This document shows, piece by piece, positions 42,763 through 51,049 of a DNA stretch of 64,000 nt. A program made the translations under genes and the position numbers. Source of the stretch: Polaromonas sp. (GTDB lineage: Bacteria; Pseudomonadota; Gammaproteobacteria; Burkholderiales; Burkholderiaceae_C); NCBI RefSeq assembly GCF_012927455.1, contig NZ_JABBPE010000017.1, positions 1-64,000 of the forward strand. Direction: 5' to 3'. The notes under the pieces are model-generated. The model worked only from the letters and a program-made list of their open reading frames with translations, was not told where the DNA came from and did not search any database. How positions within the stretch are numbered: position 1 is the first letter of the stretch; every line of letters starts with the position of its first letter.

Positions 42763-44130
42763 TCAGCGCGCGGCGAAAACCCCGGTTTCGCGGTGCCTCA
42801 GCAGCAGGCGATCCAGTGCGTTCAGCGTGTCATAGGACTCGGCAAAGTCGGCGAACAATGCCGCGTCGTCGGGCGCGGCGGCCTGACCTTTCCAGTCGGC
42901 ACGAAACTGCTCGAAAATTTCACCAAAACTGCGCTGGCCATCGATCAGGCGCAGGATTTTGGCGCCATATTTGCCGGGGTTGACCGCCACCGAGACGCCG
43001 GAGTGCTGGTGCTGCAGCACAAAGGGCTGGCCGCGGTTGCTGTTAAATACTTGCGCCGCGATTTCGCCGGTCAGCGGTTCGTGGAAGAAAAACGGCACGT
43101 AGTCGGCATTGCCGTAAGGGGCGGTGCAGGCCGCGTCACGCGTGAGGTACAGCGAATGCGTGGTGATGTCGCCAATCATCAGCTCGGCCATTGCATACTG
43201 CTGGCGGCGCGGCAACTGGCGCAGCGCAGCGGCCATGGCCGGCGGTTTGCGGCCCAGCACCATGTGCGGCAAGTAGGGCGAACGGCCGCGCTGGACATCG
43301 GTGAAGATCAGGTGCAGGCCGTGACCTCCGGCGCCACCAGCGCCGTCACCCAGCCAGTCAAACAGCTCGCCGACGCTGTACGAACGATCCTGCGAATGCA
43401 GCAGCAAGTCGTAAATGCCGGCGTCACCGGCTTTGTGGTCGTGGTGCAGTTCTTCACTGCGCATGAACCAGTTGCTGGGCGGCAGGCTGGCCAGCAAGTC
43501 GCGCGTGTTGGCAATCTTGCGCTGCGCATCGAGCGCTTCGCCGCTTGGCGCGCCGTCGGCGCTGCCAGCTGCGTTAACCAGACGCATCAGCGCCTGCATT
43601 TGGTAGACCCCGGTGCGGCCGGTGCTGGCGTAGACCATCAGGCCTATGGCTGCAGGATGCGCGCCATCGTTTTTAAGCACGCTGCGCAACGCCTTCAGCC
43701 CTAGATCCGGGTCGGCCAGGTGGTGCAGCACGCCGCTGCAGTTGATGTAGTCAAAGCGGCCCAGCCCCAGCCCGGGCAGGTTCAGCAGCGAATCGTGCAC
43801 CCAGCGGATGTTGCTGAGCCCGCGTATCTGCGCGCGCTCCTGCGCCAGTGCAATGCTGGCCTGGCTCATGTCCAGGTGCACGATTTCAGCATCGGTGGCG
43901 CGCAACTGCTCGGCCAGAAAAATTGTTGCATCGCCGGTGCCACCGCCCGCCACCAGCGCCCTGAAGCCGTTCTGGAAAGACTGCTTTCCGGCAAAGCAGT
44001 AGTGGTTGATCATGGGCAGGTCTTCCAGCCAGGTCTTCACCAGACGCTGGTGATCGTCTTGCGGATTGCACGGCGGGTAGGGCAGGGCCTCGTACTGGCT
44101 TCTGACCTGGGGCAGGTAGTTGTGGGGCAT
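42763..44130 (-). CDS. Class I SAM-dependent methyltransferase
   Basis: A 455-residue protein. The methyltransferase domain lies in the first 200 residues: ALVAGGGTGDATIFLAEQLR (SAM-binding glycine loop), EIVHLDMSQASIALAQERA and FDYINCSGVLHHLADPDLGL. The C-terminal 200 residues form a second region with no recognised catalytic motif. The N-terminus (VRSQYEALPYPPCNP) is typical of a group of large bacterial methyltransferases whose substrates are unknown. It lies 79 bases downstream of bluB on the same strand. Confidence 0.82.
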   Translation of the reverse strand: MPHNYLPQVRSQYEALPYPPCNPQDDHQRLVKTWLEDLPMINHYCFAGKQSFQNGFRALVAGGGTGDATIFLAEQLRATDAEIVHLDMSQASIALAQERAQIRGLSNIRWVHDSLLNLPGLGLGRFDYINCSGVLHHLADPDLGLKALRSVLKNDGAHPAAIGLMVYASTGRTGVYQMQALMRLVNAAGSADGAPSGEALDAQRKIANTRDLLASLPPSNWFMRSEELHHDHKAGDAGIYDLLLHSQDRSYSVGELFDWLGDGAGGAGGHGLHLIFTDVQRGRSPYLPHMVLGRKPPAMAAALRQLPRRQQYAMAELMIGDITTHSLYLTRDAACTAPYGNADYVPFFFHEPLTGEIAAQVFNSNRGQPFVLQHQHSGVSVAVNPGKYGAKILRLIDGQRSFGEIFEQFRADWKGQAAAPDDAALFADFAESYDTLNALDRLLLRHRETGVFAAR

Positions 44131-44209
44131 GCGAGGGTTTAAAAAGGAAAAGGGGGTGGATTCAAACCACTTCCGTTCGCTATTCCTTAGGGTTGGGGGT
44201 TAGCTGCAT

Positions 44210-44965
44210 TCATTTCGAATTTCCGGTGCCCTGCGCCGCAGCCTGGTCGCGGCGTAGATACCCGATCAGCGGCTGTTGGTCGTCGCGCTGGCCCCACTGG
44301 TCGAAATACACCAGCTCTTCGATAGGCAGACGCGGCAGCCAGCCGGCAGTTTCCAGTTCCGGCTTGGCGTAAAAGTGACTGACGTAGCCGACGCACAGGT
44401 AGGCGATTGGCGTGATGTGTTTCGGAATTGCCAGCGCTTGCTGCAGCGCGGCTTGATTAAAAATGCTGACCCAGCCCACGCCCAGTCCTTCGGCCCTGGC
44501 CGCCAGCCACAGGTTTTGCACCGCGCACACGCTGCTGTACAGGTCCATCGTCTTAAGGTGGGTGCGGCCGACCACCACCGGGCCGCTACGCTCCCGGTCG
44601 CAGGTGATGCAAATGCCAAGCGGCGACTCCAGGATGCCTTCGAGCTTGAGTGTCTGGTAAGTGCTGCGTTTGTCGCCTTCGAACATCTGCGCCGCTTCCG
44701 CGTGCGCCACGGCAAAGGCCTCATGTACCCGGCGCTTGACGGCATCCGACTTGACCACCATGAAGTTCCATGGCTGCATGAAGCCAACCGAGGGCGCGTA
44801 GTGGGCGGCAGTCAGGATGCGGCTGAGCACCGCATCGGGAACCGGCTCCGGCAAGAATTGACCGCGCACGTCGCGGCGCGAAAAAATGGCGTGATAGATC
44901 GCGTCACGGGCTTGCTCGGTGAAGGCGTGAATGTCCTGGATGGCTGGCGCTGCTGCTGTATTCAT
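44210..44965 (-). CDS. bluB: 5,6-dimethylbenzimidazole synthase BluB
   Basis: A 251-residue nitroreductase-fold enzyme. It has FSRRDVRGQFLPEPVPDAVL, the flavin-binding AAHYAPSVGFMQPWNFMVV and the region LAARAEGLGVGWVSIF. BluB uses O2 to break down FMNH2 into the lower ligand of cobalamin. The start MNTAAAPAIQD at 44965 has AGGGGA 8 bases upstream; the longer open frame to 45118 runs through the riboswitch and is rejected. Control by the cobalamin riboswitch fits the function. Confidence 0.93.
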   Translation of the reverse strand: MNTAAAPAIQDIHAFTEQARDAIYHAIFSRRDVRGQFLPEPVPDAVLSRILTAAHYAPSVGFMQPWNFMVVKSDAVKRRVHEAFAVAHAEAAQMFEGDKRSTYQTLKLEGILESPLGICITCDRERSGPVVVGRTHLKTMDLYSSVCAVQNLWLAARAEGLGVGWVSIFNQAALQQALAIPKHITPIAYLCVGYVSHFYAKPELETAGWLPRLPIEELVYFDQWGQRDDQQPLIGYLRRDQAAAQGTGNSK

Positions 44966-45019
44966 GTATTCCCCTGGATCAAAATAACGGGACGGCCTGG
45001 CCGTGCAGCTTGCTTTTTG

Positions 45020-45217
45020 TTCAGGCCGGCCTTCTGACTCGGATTCATCTGACCCCGGCGCCTTCCTGGCGCCTTCCAGGTACGTTCTCGGCACATTCCC
45101 GGCATGAGTCACTGGCATTGAGCCGGGTCATCGTCCTTACAGCGTTGGGCACACGGCTCAATTGCGCCGCTTTCCCGAATCCCCCTGTGCCTCGCGGCGG
45201 CGGGCACCTGAAGCGAG
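45020..45217 (-). promoter_or_regulatory. Cobalamin riboswitch upstream of bluB
   Basis: On the minus strand the region begins TTCAGGTGCCCGCCGCCGCG, passes GGATTCGGGAAAGCGGCG and CGCTGTAAGG, and ends with GAGTCAGAAGGCCGGCCTGA. The last matches the B12 box consensus AGYCMGgAgaCCkGCC at every defined position (plus-strand 45022-45040). The RNA sits about 55 bases before the bluB start codon. No T-rich terminator is seen, so control is probably at translation. The leader would repress bluB when adenosylcobalamin is plentiful. Confidence 0.88.
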
Positions 45218-45344
45218 CGATTTTAGTGCCACGCGTTTTGTAAAGGCGTCAGGCTTAAGACAATGTGTATTGTTTAAAGACAGCCAGAGCCGACAAAGAC
45301 TGTGGACACCGGCCGGCCGGCAGTTCAAGCCGCCAAGGGAGTCT

Positions 45345-45815
45345 TTATGAGAATGACGCGCCCGGCTGCGCAGGCACTTCCCGCAGCAGGCCGCTGGACA
45401 TCAGCACCCGGTGGTCAATCTTCAGGCAGTGGTCTTGCACCACCAACAGGCCGGCCGCTTCGGCCTTGGCCGCTGCTGCGGCATGAGCGACGCCGAGCTG
45501 CATCCATACGGCCTTGGCGCCGATGGCGATGGCCTCATCAACGACGGGCGGAATGTCCTCGCTGTTGCGAAAGCAGTTCACCAGGTCGATGGTTTCGTGC
45601 TGCGCGGCTTCCCGCAGCGTGGCATAGGCTTTTTCGCCCAGCACTTCGGTCGCGTTCGGGTTGACCGGAATGATGCGGTAGCCGGCCGCCTGCATGTAGC
45701 GCGACACGTCAAAACTCGCCCGGTTCGGCTTGGGCGACAGGCCCACGACCGCGATGGTGCGGCAGTGGTTGAGGATGTGGGGAATGCGCTCGGCAAGAGC
45801 GATGGAATCAGTCAC
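45345..45815 (-). CDS. CoA-binding domain protein (YccU type)
   Basis: A 156-residue single-domain protein with the CoA-binding Rossmann fold of succinyl-CoA synthetase alpha: IAVVGLSPKPNRASFDVSRY near the N-terminus, GYRIIPVNPNATEVLGEKAY and GAKAVWMQLGVAHAAAAAKA. GTG 45815 is preceded by AAGGAGA. The cellular role of such stand-alone proteins is not established. Confidence 0.88.
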   Translation of the reverse strand: MTDSIALAERIPHILNHCRTIAVVGLSPKPNRASFDVSRYMQAAGYRIIPVNPNATEVLGEKAYATLREAAQHETIDLVNCFRNSEDIPPVVDEAIAIGAKAVWMQLGVAHAAAAAKAEAAGLLVVQDHCLKIDHRVLMSSGLLREVPAQPGASFS

Positions 45816-45839
45816 GGTTTGATCTCCTTGCGTTAGACA

Positions 45840-48005
45840 TCAGAGCTTGGCCAGTTCCGCCCTGACGTCATCCACGGACAAAATTTCTGACAGCACCACA
45901 GGCGCGCGGCCAGCTTTGTAAATCACATACACCGGCACGCCGTTGCGGCCCAGCTGCGTCAGCGCAGCGGTTACCGCCGGGTCGCGGCGCGTCCAGTCGG
46001 CGCGCAGCAGAGCGACCTTTTTTGTATCCATATCAGCCAGCACCGAGGCGTTGGACAGCGTGGTTTTCTTGTTGTACTGGCAGGTCACGCACCAGGCGGC
46101 GGTGAAGTCGACAAACACGCTCTGGCCCTGCGCCGTGAGCTGGTCGACGCGGCCCGGCTCCCAGGCCTGCCAGCGCTCCGACGCGGCGACCGTCGGCAGA
46201 TTTCCGGGTTTAATGACGTTCGGGCCTAAAGCCCAGAGCCCAAAGGCGCCAAGCGCTATCGAAAAAGAAGCAAGCAGGGTACGCGCGCGGCGCGCTGTGG
46301 TGTGCAGGTTAAAGGCCCAGACCACCAGCGCCATCAGCACCAGCAGCGCCAGCAGCGCAGCTGCGCCGTCGATGCCGCTTTGCTGGCCCAGTACCCAGAC
46401 CAGCCAGGCCACCGTGGCAAACATCGGGAACGCCATCAACTGCTTGAAGGTCACCATCCAGGCACCAGGGCGCGGCAAGGCGCGCGCCACGGCAGGCACC
46501 GTGCTGGCAAGCAGGAAAGGCAGCGCCATGCCGACGCCAATTGCGGCAAATACGGCCAGCGCCTGCCCCGCCGGCAGGGCTACCGCATAACCGAGCGCCG
46601 CCCCCATGAAAGGCGCAGTGCAGGGCGAGGCAATGGCGGTTGCCAGGACGCCCGACAAGAAGGCGTTGATGGTGGGATTTTTGCTCTGCAGACCGGCCAC
46701 GTTGCCGGGCAGGAAGTTGCCAAATTCAAACAGACCGGCCAGATTCAGGCCGAGCAGCGTGAACAGCGCCGCCAGTACGGCGATCACCGCCGGACTCTGC
46801 AGCTGAAAGCCCCAGCCGAGCTGGTCGCCAGCGGCGCGCAGGGCCAGCAGCAAAGCGCCCAGCGCTAAAAATGACAGCACCACGCCGGCGCTGTACGCCA
46901 GTCCGTTCGACACGCGGGCCGCCTGGTTTTTCACATGCACAAAGCTCACCACCTTGAGCGCCAGCACCGGAAACACGCAAGGCATCAGATTCAAAATCAT
47001 GCCGCCCAGCAAGGCGCCCAACAGCGCGGCCAGCAGGCCCAGCGGCGGCGCGCTGTTTTGCAGCGGGGTGGCGCCCAAAGCCGCATTGGCCTGCAAAGCC
47101 GTTGTCAGCGCTGGCGGCAGTGCAGCCACCGGGGCCACGGCCGGCCATTCGCCCTTGAACGGTGCTTCGATGCGGTAAGCGCTCTCGTTAAAAGCCACGA
47201 CCAGCGGCAGCTGCGTGGGGCTTGTGCTGCGTTGACTGGACAGCGGCACCTGCGCGGTCCACAGCGCGCCTTGCCAGGCTTGCTGCCAGGGCGCTGCGGG
47301 CTCAATCACGCTGCCGGTTTCGGGGTACAGGGCAAGGGTCTTGCCCTGCAGCGCCACCGGCAGACCGGCCAGCGACACCTTCAGCGTCTTGCCGCTGGCC
47401 TCGACTTCGCTGCTGCCGCTGGGCAGGGGCTTGGGCGTGACCGCAAAGGTGGCTTGAAACGCATTGCCATGCATCGCCGTGGCGCCCTTGAGCGGAATGC
47501 TCAGCGAAAACTCGCCGTCTTGCGGGATGCAGACTTCCTTACACGTCAGCCAGGTCGCCTTCAGCTTGACGTCGAGTTGCGCGGCGGCGGAACCGCTGAA
47601 ACCGGGGGCCACCGTCAGCGGCACCGGCAGCAGCACGGTGTCGCCATAACCATAGTTGGCCAGATTGCCCAAAGGGAACTTTTGCGGGGTCGGCCAGGCA
47701 ATGTCGCCCGCAGTTACGCCTGCCGGAAGGGCCCATTCCAGCTGCGTGGGCAGGCCGGAATCGCCTGAGTTTTTCCAGTAGGTATGCCATCCCGGCTGGT
47801 GCGCCAGCTGCAAACCCAGCCAGACCGGTTTGCCGGCCTCTACCCCCTCGGGCGCCCAGGCCAGCAATTCAGCGCGCACCTGCTCGGTCGAGAAGACGGG
47901 GCCTTTGCTGGCGCTGTTGACCAGGTTGACTTGGGCCGAAGCCCCCGCAGACAGGGTACAAGCAGCTATTAAAAAAATAGCAGGCAAAAAACGGGAAAAA
48001 TTCAT
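45840..48005 (-). CDS. dsbD: Thiol:disulfide interchange protein DsbD (ScsB-like)
   Basis: A 721-residue three-part protein. A signal peptide (AIFLIAACTLSAGASAQ) and N-terminal periplasmic domain (to about 290) are followed by eight membrane helices with the redox Cys in LMPCVFPVLALK and ATAIASPCTAPFMG, then a C-terminal thioredoxin domain with CVTC in FVDFTAAWCVTCQYN. It moves reducing power across the inner membrane. Two family 1 repeats lie inside the gene: one encodes the signal core, the other a late membrane segment. ATG 48005 is chosen for the signal peptide. Confidence 0.9.
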   Translation of the reverse strand: MNFSRFLPAIFLIAACTLSAGASAQVNLVNSASKGPVFSTEQVRAELLAWAPEGVEAGKPVWLGLQLAHQPGWHTYWKNSGDSGLPTQLEWALPAGVTAGDIAWPTPQKFPLGNLANYGYGDTVLLPVPLTVAPGFSGSAAAQLDVKLKATWLTCKEVCIPQDGEFSLSIPLKGATAMHGNAFQATFAVTPKPLPSGSSEVEASGKTLKVSLAGLPVALQGKTLALYPETGSVIEPAAPWQQAWQGALWTAQVPLSSQRSTSPTQLPLVVAFNESAYRIEAPFKGEWPAVAPVAALPPALTTALQANAALGATPLQNSAPPLGLLAALLGALLGGMILNLMPCVFPVLALKVVSFVHVKNQAARVSNGLAYSAGVVLSFLALGALLLALRAAGDQLGWGFQLQSPAVIAVLAALFTLLGLNLAGLFEFGNFLPGNVAGLQSKNPTINAFLSGVLATAIASPCTAPFMGAALGYAVALPAGQALAVFAAIGVGMALPFLLASTVPAVARALPRPGAWMVTFKQLMAFPMFATVAWLVWVLGQQSGIDGAAALLALLVLMALVVWAFNLHTTARRARTLLASFSIALGAFGLWALGPNVIKPGNLPTVAASERWQAWEPGRVDQLTAQGQSVFVDFTAAWCVTCQYNKKTTLSNASVLADMDTKKVALLRADWTRRDPAVTAALTQLGRNGVPVYVIYKAGRAPVVLSEILSVDDVRAELAKL
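46222..46272 (+). repeat. Family 1 repeat inside dsbD (membrane helix)
   Basis: GGGCCTAAAGCCCAGAGCCC, then AAAGGCGCCAAGCGCTATCG and AAAAAG. On the coding strand it gives ASFSIALGAFGLWALGP, the last membrane helix before the thioredoxin domain. A copy with a weakened second hairpin. Confidence 0.6.
47954..47982 (+). repeat. Family 1 half-repeat encoding the DsbD signal peptide core
   Basis: GGGTACAAGCAGCTATTAAA then AAAATAGC: the hairpin half of family 1 is perfect (GCTATT with AATAGC relation through an A-rich loop). On the coding strand it reads AIFLIAACT, the hydrophobic core of the signal peptide. Confidence 0.75.
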
Positions 48006-48137
48006 GGTGCTAGTGTGAGCGGTGGCCCCAGGTTTAGTTCCAGAGCGCAACCGGGTGCAAGGAGATGTAACAAACGTTTGGCAGTACTTCCCATTGTGCG
48101 ACAGGCGCTGAAAAGACCCTAAAACCCGGCGCTGCGC

Positions 48138-48467
48138 TCAGTCTTCCTGGAGCAACGGGCTTGGCTGACTAAAAACCGTCGGCAATTTCTTGGGCGCCCT
48201 GATGCGCAGCTGTTTGTTGACGTTTTCGCGGCCAAACACCACCTCGATGTCGGCCACCGCCACGCCAAACAGCGGCGCCAGAAAGCGCAGCATGTGGTCG
48301 GTCGCCTTGCCTGCCACCGGGCTGGCGGTCACGCTGACCTTGAGCTGCGTGCCCTTGGGCTTGCCAATGCCATCGCGCGAGGCGCTCGGTTTGCCCAGAA
48401 TATTGACCACCAACACCTCGCCTTCCCAGGCAAAAAAAGAATCGCCGGTGGAGTTTCTGGGCCGCAT
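48138..48467 (-). CDS. DUF167 (YggU) family protein
   Basis: A 109-residue small protein with the DUF167 core: LVVNILGKPSASRDGIGK, LKVSVTASPVAGKATDHMLR, DIEVVFGRENVNKQLRI. Function unknown. Its ATG overlaps the stop of alaX (TGATG), so it is coupled to that gene. A longer frame to 48857 is antisense-type extension through alaX and is rejected. Confidence 0.88.
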   Translation of the reverse strand: MRPRNSTGDSFFAWEGEVLVVNILGKPSASRDGIGKPKGTQLKVSVTASPVAGKATDHMLRFLAPLFGVAVADIEVVFGRENVNKQLRIRAPKKLPTVFSQPSPLLQED

Positions 48468-49231
48468 CAAAGGCCCCAGCCCAGCACCACGCGGCGCGTG
48501 CTCGCGCTCTTTTTCTCTATCTTGGTGACGATGACCGCACCTATTTCTGCGGTATTGGCCACATGGGTGCCGCCGCAGGGCTGGAAATCGATCATCTGCT
48601 CTCCGCCTATTCGAATGGTGCGTACCTGGCCGCTGCCGCGCGGCGGCTGCACGCTCATGCTTTTGACCAGCGCCGGATTGGCGTCCAACTCGGCGTCGCT
48701 GATGGCGCCCACTGCAACCGGATGCGCCGCAGCGACCAGGCGGGCAATGCCTGCCGTCAGCGCGTCCTTGTCCAGCGGGTCCGTCATGTTGAAGTCCAGC
48801 CGCGCATAGTCGGGCGTGATCGAGCAGCCATTGACCAACTGCGGCACCAGATGACACAGCAGGTGGGTCGTGGTGTGAAAGCGCATCAGCCGGTGCCGGC
48901 GCGCCCAGTCAATCCGGGCCGTCACTTTGTCACCCGGTTTCAGGCCGGTGCGCAGCAACTGGTCCAGCACAGAGGCCGCTGGGCCCGGAAGCTCGGGCAG
49001 ATGGCAGACAGCGTCGGTGAATTTCCCCTGTTCATTCTTGCCTTTGCGCGTGTCGGCAATGGCGATCTCCCGGCCATCGGCTAGCAGCAGCCAGCCGGCA
49101 TCACCGGCCTGGCCTCCGCCCAGCGGGTAAAACACCGTGCGGTCCAGCACCAGGCCGTGCTCGGTGAGCGCAATCACCGTGGCGCTGCATTCTGCGAGGT
49201 AGCCGTCTTCACGGAACAGGGTTTGCGTCAT
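48467..49231 (-). CDS. Alanyl-tRNA editing protein AlaX
   Basis: A 254-residue free-standing homologue of the AlaRS editing domain. The zinc-binding motifs are HTTTH at residues 119-123 and CGGTH at 219-223. The N-terminal Gly-rich strand FYPLGGGQAGDAGW is typical. It hydrolyses Ser-tRNA(Ala) (or Gly-tRNA) formed in error. ATG 49231 lies only 17 bases from the divergent start of the radical SAM gene. Confidence 0.9.
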   Translation of the reverse strand: MTQTLFREDGYLAECSATVIALTEHGLVLDRTVFYPLGGGQAGDAGWLLLADGREIAIADTRKGKNEQGKFTDAVCHLPELPGPAASVLDQLLRTGLKPGDKVTARIDWARRHRLMRFHTTTHLLCHLVPQLVNGCSITPDYARLDFNMTDPLDKDALTAGIARLVAAAHPVAVGAISDAELDANPALVKSMSVQPPRGSGQVRTIRIGGEQMIDFQPCGGTHVANTAEIGAVIVTKIEKKSASTRRVVLGWGL

Positions 49232-49248
49232 GGTTTGATAATACTGGC

Positions 49249-50883
49249 ATGAATCGCCCTGCGTCTTCACCTTTGCCCGACCCGCCTGCCGGGTCAGCGC
49301 GCATCGTGATCGCCACCCTCAACGCCAAATACATCCATGCCTCGCTGGGCCTGCGTTACCTGCTCGCCAATATGGACAAGCATGGCGGCGCCGGCCTGCG
49401 CGCGCAGACGCAGTTGCGTGAATTCGTCATCCAGCAGCGCCCCCTGCAGATTGTTGAAGAGCTGCTGGCGCTCAAGCCGGCCGTAATCGGCCTGGGCATC
49501 TATATCTGGAACGTCGTTGAAACCACGCAGGTGGTGCGCCTGCTGAAAACACTGCGGCCCGACATCAGGATCGTGCTTGGCGGCCCCGAGGTGAGCCATG
49601 AGGTCGATCAGCAGGAAATCTGCCGGCTGGCCGACCATGTGATCACCGGCTGGGGCGATGTGAGCTTTCCCAGGCTGTGCCGGGCCTTGCTTAAATTACC
49701 AGGCGGGGGCCCCAAACCGCTGATGAAGGTGATCGCCGGCGAACAGCCCGCCCTCGAAACGCTGGTCATGCCCTACAGCGAGTACAACCAGCAAGACATC
49801 GCCAAGCGCCTGCTCTATGTCGAGGCCTCGCGCGGCTGCCCGTTCAAGTGCGAGTTTTGCCTGAGTTCGCTCGACAAGACCGCCTGGGCTTTTGAGCTGG
49901 ACCTGTTCATGGCCGAGATGGACGCGCTGTACCGGCGCGGCGCGCGTAACTTCAAGTTCGTCGACCGCACCTTCAATCTGAAAGTTGACCATTCGGTGCG
50001 CATCCTGCAGTTTTTCCTGGACCGCATGGCGCCCGATTTATTCGTGCATTTTGAAGTCGTGCCCGACAGCCTGCCGGAGCGCCTGAAAGAACTGATCACG
50101 CAGTTCCCGGCCGGTTCGCTGCAGTTTGAAGTTGGCGTCCAGAGCTTCAACCCCGAGGTTCAGCAACGCATCTCACGCAAACAGGACAACGCCAAGACCG
50201 CTGAAAATCTGCGCTGGCTGGTGAGTAAAAGCCAGGCCCATGTGCACGCCGACCTGGTTTTCGGCCTGCCGGGTGAAACGCTGGAAAGCTTTGCCGACGG
50301 TTTTGACCGGCTATACGCGCTCGGCCCGCACGAAATTCAGTTCGGCATCCTGAAGCGCCTGCGGGGCACACCGATCACGCGGCACACGGCCGGTTTTGCC
50401 ATGGCCTACGACCCGCAAACGCCGTACACGATTCTTCAAAACTCGACGATTGACTTTTCCACCATGCAGCGCATCCAGCGCTTTGCGCGCTTCTGGGAAA
50501 TGGTCGCCAACTCGGGGCGATTTGCCCTGAGCCTGAAGCTGCTGTTGGCACCTGCTTCGGCCTTCAATCACTTTCTGAATTTCAGCGACTGGCTGTGGCA
50601 AACCACCGGCAAGACGCATGAGTTTGCACTGGAAAAACTGGTGGACCTGCTGCATGCGCACCTCACCGAGGTGCGCGGCTTGCAGGCTGACACTGTGCGC
50701 GCCGCCTTGCTGGCGGATTACCGCGCCAGCGGTGCGCGGGGACGGCCGCAATCTCTGGCGGCGCTGTTCAGTGCGCAGGCCAAGCCACCGATGGGCGCGC
50801 AAGAGAACAGGCGTGCCGAGCGGCAGCTCAGGCACCTCAGCCAGCACCGCGACGAGATTCAAAAGGCCGCTGCGGCGGCATGA
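49249..50883 (+). CDS. B12-binding domain radical SAM protein
   Basis: A 544-residue enzyme. The N-terminal cobalamin-binding-like domain (about 18-150; IVIATLNAKYIHASLGLRYL, VVRLLKTLRPDIRIVLGGPE) is followed by the radical SAM core with the cluster cysteines C197, C201 and C204 in GCPFKCEFC. The C-terminal part resembles DUF4080. The classical DxHxxG cobalamin motif is not evident, so B12 may not be bound. The substrate is unknown. It is the only plus-strand gene in this part and begins 17 bases from alaX. Confidence 0.85.
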   Translation: MNRPASSPLPDPPAGSARIVIATLNAKYIHASLGLRYLLANMDKHGGAGLRAQTQLREFVIQQRPLQIVEELLALKPAVIGLGIYIWNVVETTQVVRLLKTLRPDIRIVLGGPEVSHEVDQQEICRLADHVITGWGDVSFPRLCRALLKLPGGGPKPLMKVIAGEQPALETLVMPYSEYNQQDIAKRLLYVEASRGCPFKCEFCLSSLDKTAWAFELDLFMAEMDALYRRGARNFKFVDRTFNLKVDHSVRILQFFLDRMAPDLFVHFEVVPDSLPERLKELITQFPAGSLQFEVGVQSFNPEVQQRISRKQDNAKTAENLRWLVSKSQAHVHADLVFGLPGETLESFADGFDRLYALGPHEIQFGILKRLRGTPITRHTAGFAMAYDPQTPYTILQNSTIDFSTMQRIQRFARFWEMVANSGRFALSLKLLLAPASAFNHFLNFSDWLWQTTGKTHEFALEKLVDLLHAHLTEVRGLQADTVRAALLADYRASGARGRPQSLAALFSAQAKPPMGAQENRRAERQLRHLSQHRDEIQKAAAAA

Positions 50884-50944
50884 AGCCGCTGGCCTAAAGC
50901 TGCTAACGACAGTCAAGGCCAAGCTCGTTTGGATATCAAATAGA

Positions 50945-50992
50945 CCTGCAGCCCATATAAAACGTGCGCCAATAGCTATCAAAATGATAGTA
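50945..50992 (+). repeat. Family 1 repeat upstream of the creatininase gene
   Basis: CCTGCAGCCCATATAAAACG, then TGCGCCAATAGCTATCAAAA and TGATAG. It occupies the 166-base gap between the radical SAM and creatininase genes. Confidence 0.78.
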
Positions 50993-51049
50993 TTTAGCCA
51001 ATGTGCGCCAGCCGCTATTTCACCCCATCAACAGGTTCAAAATACGCCC

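Noticed and set aside
44966..45118. N-terminal extension of BluB to 45118
   Set aside because: The extension runs through the cobalamin riboswitch and is not conserved; ATG 44965 has a good ribosome-binding site.
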